This document shows positions 8,442 to 16,569 of a stretch of 64,000 nucleotides of DNA, piece by piece; position 1 is the first letter of the stretch, and each line of letters starts with the position of its first letter. The translations under genes were made by a program, and so were the position numbers. Below the pieces are notes generated by a model, which saw only the letters and a list, made by a program, of their open reading frames with translations, ran no database searches and was not told where the DNA came from. The stretch comes from Streptomyces sp. PCS3-D2 (lineage in GTDB: Bacteria; Actinomycetota; Actinomycetes; Streptomycetales; Streptomycetaceae). The stretch is from assembly GCF_000612545.2 (NCBI RefSeq), contig NZ_CP097800.1, forward strand, positions 930,001-994,000, written 5' to 3'.

Positions 8442-9077
8442 ATGGGCGGACTGGACGTGCGCATGCGGGGAGTCGTCTGCCGGCACGGCCGGGTGGAGGC
8501 CGTCGCCGACGTGGACCTGGAGATCGCCGCCGGTGAACGCGTGGCGCTGACCGGTACCAACGGCTCGGGCAAATCCACCCTCCTGCGTGCCGTCCTCGGC
8601 CTGCACCGCCAGACGTCCGGCTCGATCCTGGTCGGCGGTCGGGAGGGCCGCTCCCCCGCCGAGTGGGCGTGGCGGCGGCGGGCCTGTGCCTGGATCCCCC
8701 AGAAGCCGGCAGCGGGACGCTTCCCGCTGCTGGGCACCGAACTGCTGGCCGGCAGCAACGCCCCGGCGGAAGCGGCCGAGGCCGCGGACCGGCTCGGGGT
8801 GGGCGCGCTGACCGGCAGGCCTCTGCACACCCTGTCCGGAGGACAGCTGCAACGCATGTACCTGGCCCGGGCGATCGGGTGTGTGGCCGCGGGCGCCGAA
8901 CTGCTCCTTGCGGACGAGCCGACGGCCGCCCTTGACTTCGACGGGCAGGCGGAGGCCGCCGACGTCCTCACCTCACTGCCGGTGACACTGATCGTGGTGA
9001 CGCACGACCGGACCTTGGCGCAGCGCTGCGACCGCGTGCTGGAGATGGCAGCGGGCCGGCTCCGGGAGGTCCGGTGA
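8442..9077 (+). CDS. Metal ABC transporter ATPase (ZnuC/TroB-like)
   Basis: 211-aa cytosolic ATPase that would power uptake of zinc or manganese through the permease encoded next. Walker A is GTNGSGKST, the signature is HTLSGGQLQRMYLARAI, and Walker B is LLLADEPTAALD, followed by VVTHD with the switch histidine. It is somewhat short for the family (about 230-250), lacking a C-terminal extension. ATG 8442 or the directly preceding in-frame GTG could start translation; AGGGG is 6 bases upstream. The stop overlaps the permease start as GTGA. I did not find a convincing Zur-type palindrome in the 137 bp upstream. Confidence 0.9.
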   Translation: MGGLDVRMRGVVCRHGRVEAVADVDLEIAAGERVALTGTNGSGKSTLLRAVLGLHRQTSGSILVGGREGRSPAEWAWRRRACAWIPQKPAAGRFPLLGTELLAGSNAPAEAAEAADRLGVGALTGRPLHTLSGGQLQRMYLARAIGCVAAGAELLLADEPTAALDFDGQAEAADVLTSLPVTLIVVTHDRTLAQRCDRVLEMAAGRLREVR

Positions 9078-9943
9078 CCACCCTGGCCACCGCCGACCTC
9101 GGCGAACTCCTCCAACTGCTGCCCGTGCAGAGAGCAGGGGCGGCCCTGCTGCTGGCGGCGGTCGGGCTGCCGGTCATCGGCGTGGTCATCGTCGGCCTGG
9201 ACATCATGCCGGTCCGGTTCGCGATGATGCACGTGGCTCTGCTGGGCATCGCCGTGGGTTTGCTCACCGGGCTTGACCCCATGCTGTGCGCGTTGGTCGC
9301 GTGTGCGCTGGCCGGTGCGGGCGTGGCCCCGCTCGCCCGCACCCCCGACGGCCTCTCGGGGGCGATGGGGCTGCTGATGAGCCTGGCCATCGCGGCGGCG
9401 CTGCTGCTGCTCGCCGTGTCGGGGGTCAACGCCTCCGGCGCCTTCGCCCTGCTGTGGGGGTCGATCCTGTCGGTCGGCACGCCCGACCTCGTCGTCCTCG
9501 GTGTCCTCGCCGCGGCCGTGCCCGGCCTGTTCTGGTGGCGGCGGCGCGAGATCGGCCTGCTGCTGTACGACCGCGAGCTCGCCCTGTGTTCCGGAGTCCC
9601 GGTGCGGGCCCTGACGGCCGCACTCCTGGTCCTGGTCGCCGTCGCGGTCGCCGGGGCCATCAAACTCACCGGCGCGCTGCTCGTCGACGCGCTGACCCTG
9701 CTGCCCGCACTCGCCGCGCGCCGCCTGGGCAGCTCGCTGAAGTCGATCACCCTGTGGGCGGTCGGCATCGGCGTCACGGTGAACCTGACGGGGTTCCTCC
9801 TGGCCCTGTGGCTGGACTGGCCGCCCGGCCCGGTCCTCGTCCTGACCGCGGGGGCGCTGGTCCTCGCGGTGCATTTCATACCCGAACGGAGAATCAGCTC
9901 ATGGCGCGCACCCGCGTCCGCATCCCTGCCGTCCTCGCACTGA
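9074..9943 (+). CDS. Metal ABC transporter permease (ZnuB/TroC-like)
   Basis: 289-aa polytopic membrane protein of the ABC-3 family, with eight or so hydrophobic segments (for example LLLAAVGLPVIGVVIVGLDI, LTAALLVLVAVAVAGAIKLT, LVLTAGALVLAV). The stretch AIKLTGALLVDALTLLPALA matches the conserved ABC-3 segment (usually VKVVGALLVTALLLIPAATA). Starts with GTG in a 4-bp overlap with the ATPase. Its 3' end runs 43 bp into the binding-protein gene, so all three cistrons are tightly coupled. It forms the membrane channel for metal uptake. Confidence 0.92.
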   Translation: MTTLATADLGELLQLLPVQRAGAALLLAAVGLPVIGVVIVGLDIMPVRFAMMHVALLGIAVGLLTGLDPMLCALVACALAGAGVAPLARTPDGLSGAMGLLMSLAIAAALLLLAVSGVNASGAFALLWGSILSVGTPDLVVLGVLAAAVPGLFWWRRREIGLLLYDRELALCSGVPVRALTAALLVLVAVAVAGAIKLTGALLVDALTLLPALAARRLGSSLKSITLWAVGIGVTVNLTGFLLALWLDWPPGPVLVLTAGALVLAVHFIPERRISSWRAPASASLPSSH

Positions 9944-10707
9944 GCGCGGCCCTCCTCCTGACCGCCGGCTGCGGGAACGACGACTCGTCCACGTCCGGCG
10001 AGGGCCAGGAGCAGCCTCGTACCGGCAAGCCGTCCGTGGTGGTCACGACCACCTGGGAGGGGGCCTTCGCCAAGGCCGCCGGCGCCGAGGACATCAAGGT
10101 CATCGTGCCGCAGTCCGTGCACCACGCCCCTGACTACGATCCCAAGCCCTCGGACCTCGCCGCCGTGGCCAAGGCCGACTTCGTGTTGTACGCCCCCTTC
10201 GAACCGTACGCCGCGAAGATCAAGGAGGCGGCGGGCTCCAAGGCGAAGCTCGTGGAGGTGGAGCTCGACAACGACCCCGCCAAGGTCTCCGCCGAAGTCG
10301 GCCGTCTGGCCGGCCTGTTCGGCACGGCGGACGCCGCCGCAGCGTGGAAGACCGGCTTCGACGCCGAGTACGCGAAGCTGAACCAGGACCTCCGGGCGGC
10401 CTGGCCCGGCGGCGGCAGCCCGTCCGTCGTGACCCAGGTCTTCACCGCCTGGTCGGCGAAGCTCGCGGGTGCCACCACAGTGGGCACGTACGGGCCGGAA
10501 GCGGTGACACCGGCGCAACTCGCCGAACTCGCCGCGAAGAAGCCGTCGATGGTGCTCGACAACGCGCACATGACGACCGGAGCGGTCCTGCCGGACTCCG
10601 GCGCCAAGCAGGTGGAGATCGTCAACTACCCGGGGGACGACCTCGACCTGATACCGGTCTACCGCAACGCGGCGGCGGAGCTGAAGAAGGCCATGAGCAC
10701 CCCCTGA
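9901..10707 (+). CDS. Metal ABC transporter substrate-binding lipoprotein (ZnuA-like)
   Basis: 268-aa surface lipoprotein with lipobox LTAGC after a hydrophobic signal, then a cluster A-I domain. Candidate metal ligands are the histidines in QSVHHAPDYDPKPSD (family norm DPHxYEPxPSD) and DNAHMTTGA. There is no His-rich loop of the sort that marks many zinc-specific binding proteins, so zinc and manganese are both open. ATG 9901 lies inside the permease gene, giving a 43-bp overlap. A strong GC hairpin 14 bp after the stop closes the operon. Confidence 0.88.
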   Translation: MARTRVRIPAVLALSAALLLTAGCGNDDSSTSGEGQEQPRTGKPSVVVTTTWEGAFAKAAGAEDIKVIVPQSVHHAPDYDPKPSDLAAVAKADFVLYAPFEPYAAKIKEAAGSKAKLVEVELDNDPAKVSAEVGRLAGLFGTADAAAAWKTGFDAEYAKLNQDLRAAWPGGGSPSVVTQVFTAWSAKLAGATTVGTYGPEAVTPAQLAELAAKKPSMVLDNAHMTTGAVLPDSGAKQVEIVNYPGDDLDLIPVYRNAAAELKKAMSTP

Positions 10708-10720
10708 CCCCACGGGGTGC

Positions 10721-10750
10721 GGGAGGGGCCGGGTGCAAGGGGCCCCTCCC
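10721..10750 (+). terminator. Hairpin terminator after metal ABC operon
   Basis: Perfect 10-bp stem GGGAGGGGCC / GGCCCCTCCC with a 10-base loop, 14 bp after the binding-protein stop. It lacks a U-run, as is usual for Streptomyces terminators. Confidence 0.65.
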
Positions 10751-10799
10751 CCGCCGCCGGGCAGGGCGGTGCCGTGCCGTGCCGTGCCGTTAGATTCGA

Positions 10800-10812
10800 C
10801 AACTTGAAGTTG
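10800..10812. promoter_or_regulatory. MarR-type operator candidate
   Basis: CAACTT-G-AAGTTG is a perfect palindrome just downstream of a TAGATT (-10-like) and 18 bp before a GTG with AAGGGGTGG upstream. Palindromes of this type are bound by MarR-family repressors of redox-responsive genes. No MarR gene is adjacent. Confidence 0.4.
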
Positions 10813-10829
10813 CTGGTCGAAGGGGTGGT

Positions 10830-10901
10830 GTGACCGGTGTCCGGGTGCTCACGCTGGTCGTGGGCGGAAGTCTTCGGTGCAGATCATCCGTCAGCGGTTG
10901 A
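10830..10901 (+). pseudogene. Possible stub of an NAD(P)H-dependent FMN reductase
   Basis: A GTG preceded by AAGGGGTGG opens 23 codons, VTGVRVLTLVVGGSLRCRSS and on to a stop. The beginning looks like the first strand and phosphate loop of NADPH-dependent FMN reductases (V-x-ILxLVGSLRxGS). Nothing recognisable follows. Together with the operator-like palindrome this suggests the promoter and first codons of a gene whose rest was lost. The match is short and could be chance. Confidence 0.25.
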
Positions 10902-11029
10902 CTTCGAGGTTCGTCGGGTGGCCGGGCCGGAAGATCCAGATCAGCCGTCCCCTCCCGGTGGGGACGGCTGCCGTAGCCCGCCGACTTCGGCTCTGCACTG
11001 GAGCAGGTGAGGTGGGGGGGGTGGTGTGG

Positions 11030-12124
11030 TCAGTGCTGGCAACGCCCGCCGGGGCGGTCGCCGGCGGCGAGGCTGTGGTTCCGCCCGGCGGCGAGGTGGG
11101 TGATGGTGGTCAGTCCGGTGGCGATGGGAGTCGGGCTGGTGCGGTCGGTCGTGGTGCCGTCTCCGAGCTGGCCGTCGCTGTTGTCACCCCAGGTGTAGAG
11201 GGTGGTGCCGGTGCACCGGCGCTGCTTCCAGGGGCCGCGCGTGACGGTGAGGCTGTGGTGGCCGCCGGCGGTGATGGCGACTGCGCCTGTCAGACCGGAC
11301 ACGGAGACCGGAGTGGTGCTGCTGGTGGTGGTGCCGTCGCCGAGCTGGCCGTCGCTGTTGGCTCCCCAGGCCTTGACGGTTCCGTTCCTGAGAAGTGCCA
11401 GGCTGTGGGAGCTACCAGCGGCAACAGCCACCGCGCCCGTCAGGCCGGACACGGTGACGGGGGTGGTGCTGTTGGTGGTGCTGCCGTCGCCGAGTTGCCC
11501 GTCGGCGTTGGAGCCCCACGCTTTGACGGTGCCGTCCTTCAGTACCGCCAGGCTGTGCGAGCCGCCGGCGGCGACCGCGACCGCGTCGGTGAGGCCGGAC
11601 ACGGTGACGGGGGTGGTGCTGTTGGTGGTGCTGCCGTCGCCGAGTTGCCCGAAGAGGTTGAGACCCCAAGCCTTGACGGTGCCGTCCTTCAGCACCGCCA
11701 GGCTGTGGAAGGCGCCTGCGGCGGCCTGGGTGGCGGCAGTGATGCCGGGGACGGTGCCGGGAGTCGAGTGGCTGACGGTGGTGCCGTCGCCGAGCTGCCC
11801 GAAGTCGTTGAGACCCCAGGCCTTCACGGTGCGGTTGGGCAGGACGGCCAGCCCGTGGTTGGCCTCGGGGCCGGCGCCGAGGCCGGTGACGCTGCTGATC
11901 CCGGCGACCGTGATCGGACTCTGTCGGCCGGCGGTAGTGGCGTCACCGAGCTGCCCGGAGACGTTGGTGCCCCAGGACTGCACGGCGGGGACGAGACCGT
12001 CGCCACCGGCGGACGGCGGGGGGCCGGCATGGGCGGTGACGGGAGCAAGTGCCAGAGCGGCGGCCAGGGCACCGCCGAGCAGTACGGCCCTGCGGCAGCG
12101 CAACGGACGCTGATGACCAAGCAT
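11030..12124 (-). CDS. Secreted RCC1-repeat (beta-propeller) protein
   Basis: 364 aa with a signal peptide (RRAVLLGGALAAALALAPVTAHAG) and then six or seven RCC1-type blades of about 50 residues, each built on HSLAVLKDGTVKAWGxNxxG and QLGDGTTTxSTTPVxV. Such repeats fold into a seven-bladed propeller used for protein or ligand binding; secreted bacterial versions have no assigned role. The fifth-to-sixth blade has an odd insert with Arg/Cys (TRGPWKQRRCTGTTLYTWG). Start ATG 12124 is preceded by GAGGAAGAGG. No membrane anchor or sorting signal follows. Neighbours give no functional hint. Confidence 0.88.
   Translation of the reverse strand: MLGHQRPLRCRRAVLLGGALAAALALAPVTAHAGPPPSAGGDGLVPAVQSWGTNVSGQLGDATTAGRQSPITVAGISSVTGLGAGPEANHGLAVLPNRTVKAWGLNDFGQLGDGTTVSHSTPGTVPGITAATQAAAGAFHSLAVLKDGTVKAWGLNLFGQLGDGSTTNSTTPVTVSGLTDAVAVAAGGSHSLAVLKDGTVKAWGSNADGQLGDGSTTNSTTPVTVSGLTGAVAVAAGSSHSLALLRNGTVKAWGANSDGQLGDGTTTSSTTPVSVSGLTGAVAITAGGHHSLTVTRGPWKQRRCTGTTLYTWGDNSDGQLGDGTTTDRTSPTPIATGLTTITHLAAGRNHSLAAGDRPGGRCQH
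11443..11651. repeat. 150-bp period repeats inside the RCC1 gene
   Basis: A 59-bp stretch at 11443-11501 recurs without change at 11593-11651, exactly 150 bp (one blade) apart; weaker copies flank it. The identity at DNA level points to recent blade duplication or gene conversion. Confidence 0.8.
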
Positions 12125-12623
12125 CGACTACCTCTTCCTCAGGTGGTCCCCCGGTACCCAGAGCGCATTGGCTCCGGTCGTCCCTCGCGAGGTCCTTCCC
12201 GCACTCCGGTACCGCGCCGGGCCCCACCTGCGCCGTTCACCCACTCAGCAGCGCGTCTTCACGCTGCCGGGCGCAGCCAGATCCTCCGTCTTCCACACAT
12301 CCGCCCCGTCTGACGACACAGGATCTGCGGCGCTCAGGGCGCCCGCAGCGGATCGATCGGTCACCTGCCTGCCCGCTGCTGCACCGCCCGGCCGTGACCA
12401 GGAGCGCTGCCCCTCGGAGCGGCTGGGAACGGGCATGACCGGGCTGCCCGCGGTGGCCGTTGGCAGCGGCACCCGTGCCCATCACCGGCGGCTGATCCTT
12501 CCCGCGGGCTCCCACCCACGACCAGCGCGACTTCCCCGAGGGACCGTCACACCAGCCCCTGAACCTGCCATTTCAAGATGGCGGAGGCTCTGTGCGCCGG
12601 ACCGGCCCTCCCGGAAGGCGGCC
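12125..12623. other. Intergenic region upstream of the RCC1 gene
   Basis: About 500 bp in which I find no convincing gene on either strand. The first part must hold the RCC1 promoter. The rest has neither clear repeats nor strong hairpins. Confidence 0.4.
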
Positions 12624-12877
12624 TCAGAACCGGGGCACGAGCACGGCGGCTTCGAGATCGCCCCGTTTCAGGTCCTGCTGACGGATCAGCCACACCAGGG
12701 CTCCGGGCCGGCGGGTGGCCGGTCCGGCGTCGTCGGGGTGGCCCGCCCAGCCCGGGCCGCCGTCGCTCGCTCGGCCGCGTCCCCCTCACCCTTCTCGGCG
12801 GCGAGCCGCACGCCGGGCCGCGTCAGGGCGGCCCAGCGTGCGGCGTCCTGTGCCGGTTCCCGATGCCAGAGCTTCAT
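12624..12877 (-). pseudogene. Small gene remnant, probably frameshifted
   Basis: Downstream of and on the same strand as the acyl-CoA ligase. ATG 12877 opens MKLWHREPAQDAARWAALTR followed by about 40 more residues to a stop near 12690. In the next frame the DNA continues with a protein-like end, ALVWLIRQQDLKRGDLEAAV then LVPRF and a stop at 12624-12626. Joining the frames near 12705 would give one protein of about 80 residues. I do not recognise a family. It may be a real small gene with a frameshift, or two chance frames. Confidence 0.3.
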
Positions 12878-12914
12878 GCGGCGATCAGGCCGTCCGGGGC
12901 GGACCACGGCCCGT

Positions 12915-14573
12915 CTACACGAGTGCCCGGCTCTCGGCCAGGCGCTTGCGCAGGGCCGCGCGGTCCGGTTTGCCGGCCGCCGTCAGGGGCAGCTCCGCGA
13001 CGACGAGGAGCTGCTCGGGGTGCTTGCGCCGCTCCAGACCGCGCCCCGTCAGATGCTCCCCGAGGGAGGCGAGGGTGGGGGCCTGGGTCCCTCGGGCCAC
13101 GACGCAGGCCGCGAGCCGCTCCCCCATCAGCGGGTCGGGTACACCGACGCAGGCCACGTCGCGGACCTGGGGGTGCGCGGTGAGTTCGCGTTCCACCTCG
13201 GCCGGGCTGATGTTGGCCCCGCCGCGGATGACGACGTCCTTGAGACGGCCGACGACGTGCAGGACGCTCTCGCCGTCGAGGTAGCCCAGGTCCCCGGTGC
13301 GTACCCAGCCGTCGGGCGTGCGGTAGCGGGCATCCAGCTCGGGGGCGCCGACGTAACACAGCGGGGTCATCGGGCCGCGCGAGACGATCTCCCCGACGGA
13401 ACCGTCGGGGAGGGGCTCAAGGGTGTCGGGATCGGCGATGCGGATCTCGGCGACCCGGGGGTCGGGCTGGCCCGCGACGACGCCGGAGCCGTCGGTGGGC
13501 GGCACCGCGCTGCCGAGCCCGGTATGGCAGTTCACGCCGTCCGCGGAACCGTAGAGGTTGACGACGGAGCAGCCGAAGGCGCGCGCCGCGGCGGCCGCCG
13601 TGGTCCCGTCCAGCGGCGCCCCGCCGAGGACCAGGGCGGTGGGGGAAGGTGGTTCCTCTCCTGTCTCGTCGAGCCGTTCGAGCATCATGCGGACCATGGT
13701 GGGTACGCCGAGGACGTGCGTCGGCCGGTGTTCGCGCAGGGCCGCCAGCGCGGCGTCGGCGCTGAAGTGGTCGAGCAGTACCAGGGTGCCGCCGTGCCGG
13801 GCCAGGGTGACCGCGGTGCCGTTGGAGCCGAAGGCGGAGGCCAGCGGAACCAGGAAGAGACAGCGCGGCGGGGTCCCGTCGGGCATCAGGGAGGCCAGGA
13901 AGTTGCCGCGGCCCCCGGCCAGCGCGTTGTGCGAGTACGCGATCATCTTGGGTTCCGCCTCGGAACCGGAGGACACCAGGATGCGCGCGGCGCCTTCGGG
14001 GTCGGGACGGGCCGGCACGAACCCGCCGGGGTCGCGGCGCAGCAGCTCCGCCAGCGGAATCGTTCCTTCGGGTGTGGTGTCCGGTCGCCCGGCGGCGATC
14101 ACGTGACGCAGGCGCGGAAGTGCCCCGGCGAGCGTGCGCAGATCGGCCGCGTGCCGCTGCCCGCGGTGCTCGGTCGCCGCGATGACGGCGACGGCCTCGG
14201 CACGGCGCAGCAGGCACTCCGCCTCCAGGACTCCCCGGCCCACGGGGAAGGGCAGCGAGACCGCGCCGAGGGCGGCCAGTGCCAGGTCGGCGATGACGGC
14301 GCCGCGCCCGTCGGGCAGTTGGACGCCGACCACGTCGCCCGGGCCGATCCCGAGCTCCCTCAGGCCGGTGGCCAGGCACCGGACCTTGCGGTCGAGGGCG
14401 GTGTAGCACAGCTTGCCCTTGGCGTCGATGACGGCGGTGCGGTGCAGGTCGGCGATCTGGCGGGCGCGGAAGAGGCTGTAGAGGTCCAGGTCGGGGCAGG
14501 TGCCGTCGACCACCCAGGAACGGCGGAGTTCGGCGGGCAGCAGGTCGCGCAGGACGAGGCTGTCGGCGGTCAT
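12915..14573 (-). CDS. AMP-binding acyl-CoA ligase
   Basis: 552-aa ANL-superfamily enzyme that would activate a carboxylic acid as the acyl-adenylate and pass it to CoA. The adenylate loop is unusual: LVSSGSEAEPKMIAYSHNA in place of TSGTTGxPK. Later motifs are normal: VVNLYGSADG, the hinge WVRTGDLGYLD, LKDVVIRGGANISPAEVE, and the catalytic lysine in LPLTAAGKPDRAALRKRL. Its ATG overlaps the CoA-transferase stop as ATGA, so the pair is co-translated. Neighbours suggest activation and beta-oxidation-like handling of an unusual acid; the substrate cannot be read from sequence. Confidence 0.9.
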   Translation of the reverse strand: MTADSLVLRDLLPAELRRSWVVDGTCPDLDLYSLFRARQIADLHRTAVIDAKGKLCYTALDRKVRCLATGLRELGIGPGDVVGVQLPDGRGAVIADLALAALGAVSLPFPVGRGVLEAECLLRRAEAVAVIAATEHRGQRHAADLRTLAGALPRLRHVIAAGRPDTTPEGTIPLAELLRRDPGGFVPARPDPEGAARILVSSGSEAEPKMIAYSHNALAGGRGNFLASLMPDGTPPRCLFLVPLASAFGSNGTAVTLARHGGTLVLLDHFSADAALAALREHRPTHVLGVPTMVRMMLERLDETGEEPPSPTALVLGGAPLDGTTAAAAARAFGCSVVNLYGSADGVNCHTGLGSAVPPTDGSGVVAGQPDPRVAEIRIADPDTLEPLPDGSVGEIVSRGPMTPLCYVGAPELDARYRTPDGWVRTGDLGYLDGESVLHVVGRLKDVVIRGGANISPAEVERELTAHPQVRDVACVGVPDPLMGERLAACVVARGTQAPTLASLGEHLTGRGLERRKHPEQLLVVAELPLTAAGKPDRAALRKRLAESRALV

Positions 14574-16366
14574 GCGAAGCTCCAGGGGTCGGGGACTGCG
14601 GGGGCGCCGTGCGCGTCGCGGGTGAGGGAGCCGGCGAAGCGCGGGTCGTGGTGCAGGCCGGACAGTTCGGTGGTGACGGCGGCCGCGGTCAGGCCGTTCC
14701 GGTACAGCCAGGACAGAGCCTCCGCCGTGGGCAGGTCACGCAGGTCGTGGCGGGCCGCGGCGCGGGCGTCGGCGTCGGCGGGGGCGATCCATCCGTCGGC
14801 CGTGGCCAGGGGGTGGCGGAAGCCGGCCGGGCGCCGGGGGCTCTGGCCACGGGCCGCCCGGCGCAGGGCCGGGCCGGTGAGGGTGTCGGCTGCTCCGAGC
14901 AGGGAGGATTCGACCCGTACGCCGCGGCCGGTGCGTTCGCGCAGCAGCAGTCCGGCGAGGATCGCCTCGGCACCCAGCAGTCCGCCGAGGACGTCGAGGA
15001 GGGTCATCAGCGAGGGCGCGGGGACCTCGCCCTCGGGCCGGGCGGCCTCGCCGACTCCCGTACGGGCCTGGACCATGAAGTCCGTGCCCATGGGGGCGTC
15101 GTCGAGCCGACCGGCCCAACCGCTGGTGTACGCGTGGACGAGCGCGGGGTTGACCGCCCCGAGGTCGTCGGCGTCGAGGCCGAGGGAGGCGGCCTTGCCC
15201 GGCGCCCAGTTGTGCAGGAAGACGTCGGCGTGCGCCGCCATGTCCCGCAGCCGGCCGCGGTCCGCCGCCGCTTTGATGTCGATCTCGACGGCCCGTTTGC
15301 CGCGGTTGAGCGCGAGCCAGCGGGCGGAGATCCCGGAGCAGGTGGGTGGCATGCCGCGCAGCGGGTCGCCACCCGGCGGTTCGATGCGGATCACCTCTGC
15401 GCCCAGCAGCCCGAGCAGGTGCGCGGCGAGCGGTGCCTGGATGCGGCGGCCCGCCTCCAGCACGGTGAGCCCCGCGAGGGGCCGGCCGGCTGCCGGGCCG
15501 GACGCGCGGCCGGGTCCGCCGGGCACGGCCCCGCCCTCCGTCGGGGTCAGCAACCAGGGTGCGGCCCCGTCGTGCTCCGCGGCCCGGTCCGCGAGGGAGC
15601 GCAGTGCGCACACCTGCGCTCCGGAGGCGGCCGCGGCCCGGCGGATCCGGTCCCAGCCGTGGGACCGCGTGGTGGTGTGGAGGGCCGCCGGCAGCGGGGC
15701 GCAGGCGGTGGCGTAGCGGAACTGGAAGGGTCGCCAGCCTGTCCTGAGGGCGTCCGCGGGTGCCTCCAGAGCCTTCCAGAAGGCGGCCCAGGCACCCGGG
15801 TCGAGCGTCTCCAGTTCGAAGAGGATCCCGTCGGCGGAGGTGAACGGCGGTCCGCCGGGGGCGATGTCGGCCGCCTCGCCCTCGTCGGCGCCGGCCGCCG
15901 CGAGGTACTGGGACACGGCGAGCAGTCCGGCCCGGTCCGCGCTGGTGGCGACCTGGGCGGCGGGGCCGCCCCGGGCCTGGCCCACGAGGTCGGCGAGCAG
16001 GCCCTGCACCGTGAGGACGGCGGTGGCCGTGGCGGCGTAGTCGACGGCGAGTCCGCGTGGGGTGCCGTCACGCCGCCCGTGCACGGCCATCATCCCGGTG
16101 GCGGCCTGCACCGTGGCCTCGTCGGCGAGCCCGCTCACCGGGTCCGCCCAGGTGGCGGTGGCGTGCGCCGGCGCGAAGCCGCCGCCGGTGAGCGTGGTGC
16201 CGGCGGCGGGCGCGTCGCCGTGACCGGCCGGGCCGGGGCGGACCGTCCGCGCGCCGAGCAGCCGGAGGTGATCAGTGACGACGCTTGCGATCTGCGGCGG
16301 CCCCGAGGCGTCGAAGCACAGTGCGTCGAGCGGCCGGACCGTCTGCGTGGTTGCTGGTGACGCCAT
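14570..16366 (-). CDS. CaiB/BaiF CoA transferase, two-half fusion
   Basis: 598-aa class III CoA transferase. Residues about 1-250 look like a degenerate CaiB half (ATVQAATGMMAVHGRRDGTP, YAATATAVLTVQGLLADLVG). Residues about 300-590 form a complete catalytic half: GLTVLEAGRRIQAPLAAHLL, GAEVIRIEPPGGDPLRG, LNRGKRAVEIDIK, and GTDFMVQARTG with the aspartate expected to carry the acyl-CoA intermediate. AGGAGAGGAGAGG precedes ATG 16366. It would move CoA between acids without ATP. Overlap with the ligase gene implies both act on one pathway. It is divergent from an acyl-CoA dehydrogenase across 203 bp. Confidence 0.88.
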   Translation of the reverse strand: MASPATTQTVRPLDALCFDASGPPQIASVVTDHLRLLGARTVRPGPAGHGDAPAAGTTLTGGGFAPAHATATWADPVSGLADEATVQAATGMMAVHGRRDGTPRGLAVDYAATATAVLTVQGLLADLVGQARGGPAAQVATSADRAGLLAVSQYLAAAGADEGEAADIAPGGPPFTSADGILFELETLDPGAWAAFWKALEAPADALRTGWRPFQFRYATACAPLPAALHTTTRSHGWDRIRRAAAASGAQVCALRSLADRAAEHDGAAPWLLTPTEGGAVPGGPGRASGPAAGRPLAGLTVLEAGRRIQAPLAAHLLGLLGAEVIRIEPPGGDPLRGMPPTCSGISARWLALNRGKRAVEIDIKAAADRGRLRDMAAHADVFLHNWAPGKAASLGLDADDLGAVNPALVHAYTSGWAGRLDDAPMGTDFMVQARTGVGEAARPEGEVPAPSLMTLLDVLGGLLGAEAILAGLLLRERTGRGVRVESSLLGAADTLTGPALRRAARGQSPRRPAGFRHPLATADGWIAPADADARAAARHDLRDLPTAEALSWLYRNGLTAAAVTTELSGLHHDPRFAGSLTRDAHGAPAVPDPWSFA

Positions 16367-16538
16367 GCCTCTCCTCTCCTGGCTGCGGCGGTGGCCGCGG
16401 CCCGGGTCTTGCGGGATGCGGGAACCCGGGAGCATCGGCGCCCGACCAGTTCCACGAACAGGAAGTCGGTCGGCCGTTCGTGCGAGTTCCCGCGAGTTGG
16501 CGGCAGCTCGCGCAGCGTTTCGGAAGTCCGCACCAGCA

Positions 16539-16551
16539 CGGGAAGTTCCCG
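16539..16551. promoter_or_regulatory. Palindrome in the CoA-transferase / dehydrogenase divergent promoter
   Basis: CGGGAA-G-TTCCCG, a perfect inverted repeat 18 bp before the dehydrogenase GTG and 172 bp before the CoA transferase. A related half pattern, GAGTTCCCGCGAGTT, occurs near 16483. A shared regulator could bind here; none is encoded beside it. Confidence 0.35.
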
Positions 16552-16569
16552 GACAGGAGGAGGCACACA

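Larger units (their letters stand above)
10751..11029. other. Gap with operator-like site and gene stub
   Basis: With the hairpin before it this is about 320 bp without a full gene. It holds a GCCGT pentamer run (about 10767-10790), a TAGATT that could be a -10, a MarR-like palindrome, the stub described at 10830, and a hairpin CCGTCCCC-tcccggt-GGGGACGG near 10949-10971 that could end transcription of the convergent RCC1 gene. Confidence 0.5.

Noticed and set aside
10767-10971. tRNA or small structured RNA in the gap after the metal ABC operon
   Set aside because: Hairpins are present, but no cloverleaf, anticodon arm or TTCGA T-loop arrangement could be drawn.
12168-15716. Very long open frame (1182 codons) on the + strand
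   Set aside because: It lies opposite the ligase and CoA-transferase genes, has Arg/Gly/Pro-rich low-complexity composition and no domain; it is a GC-driven shadow.
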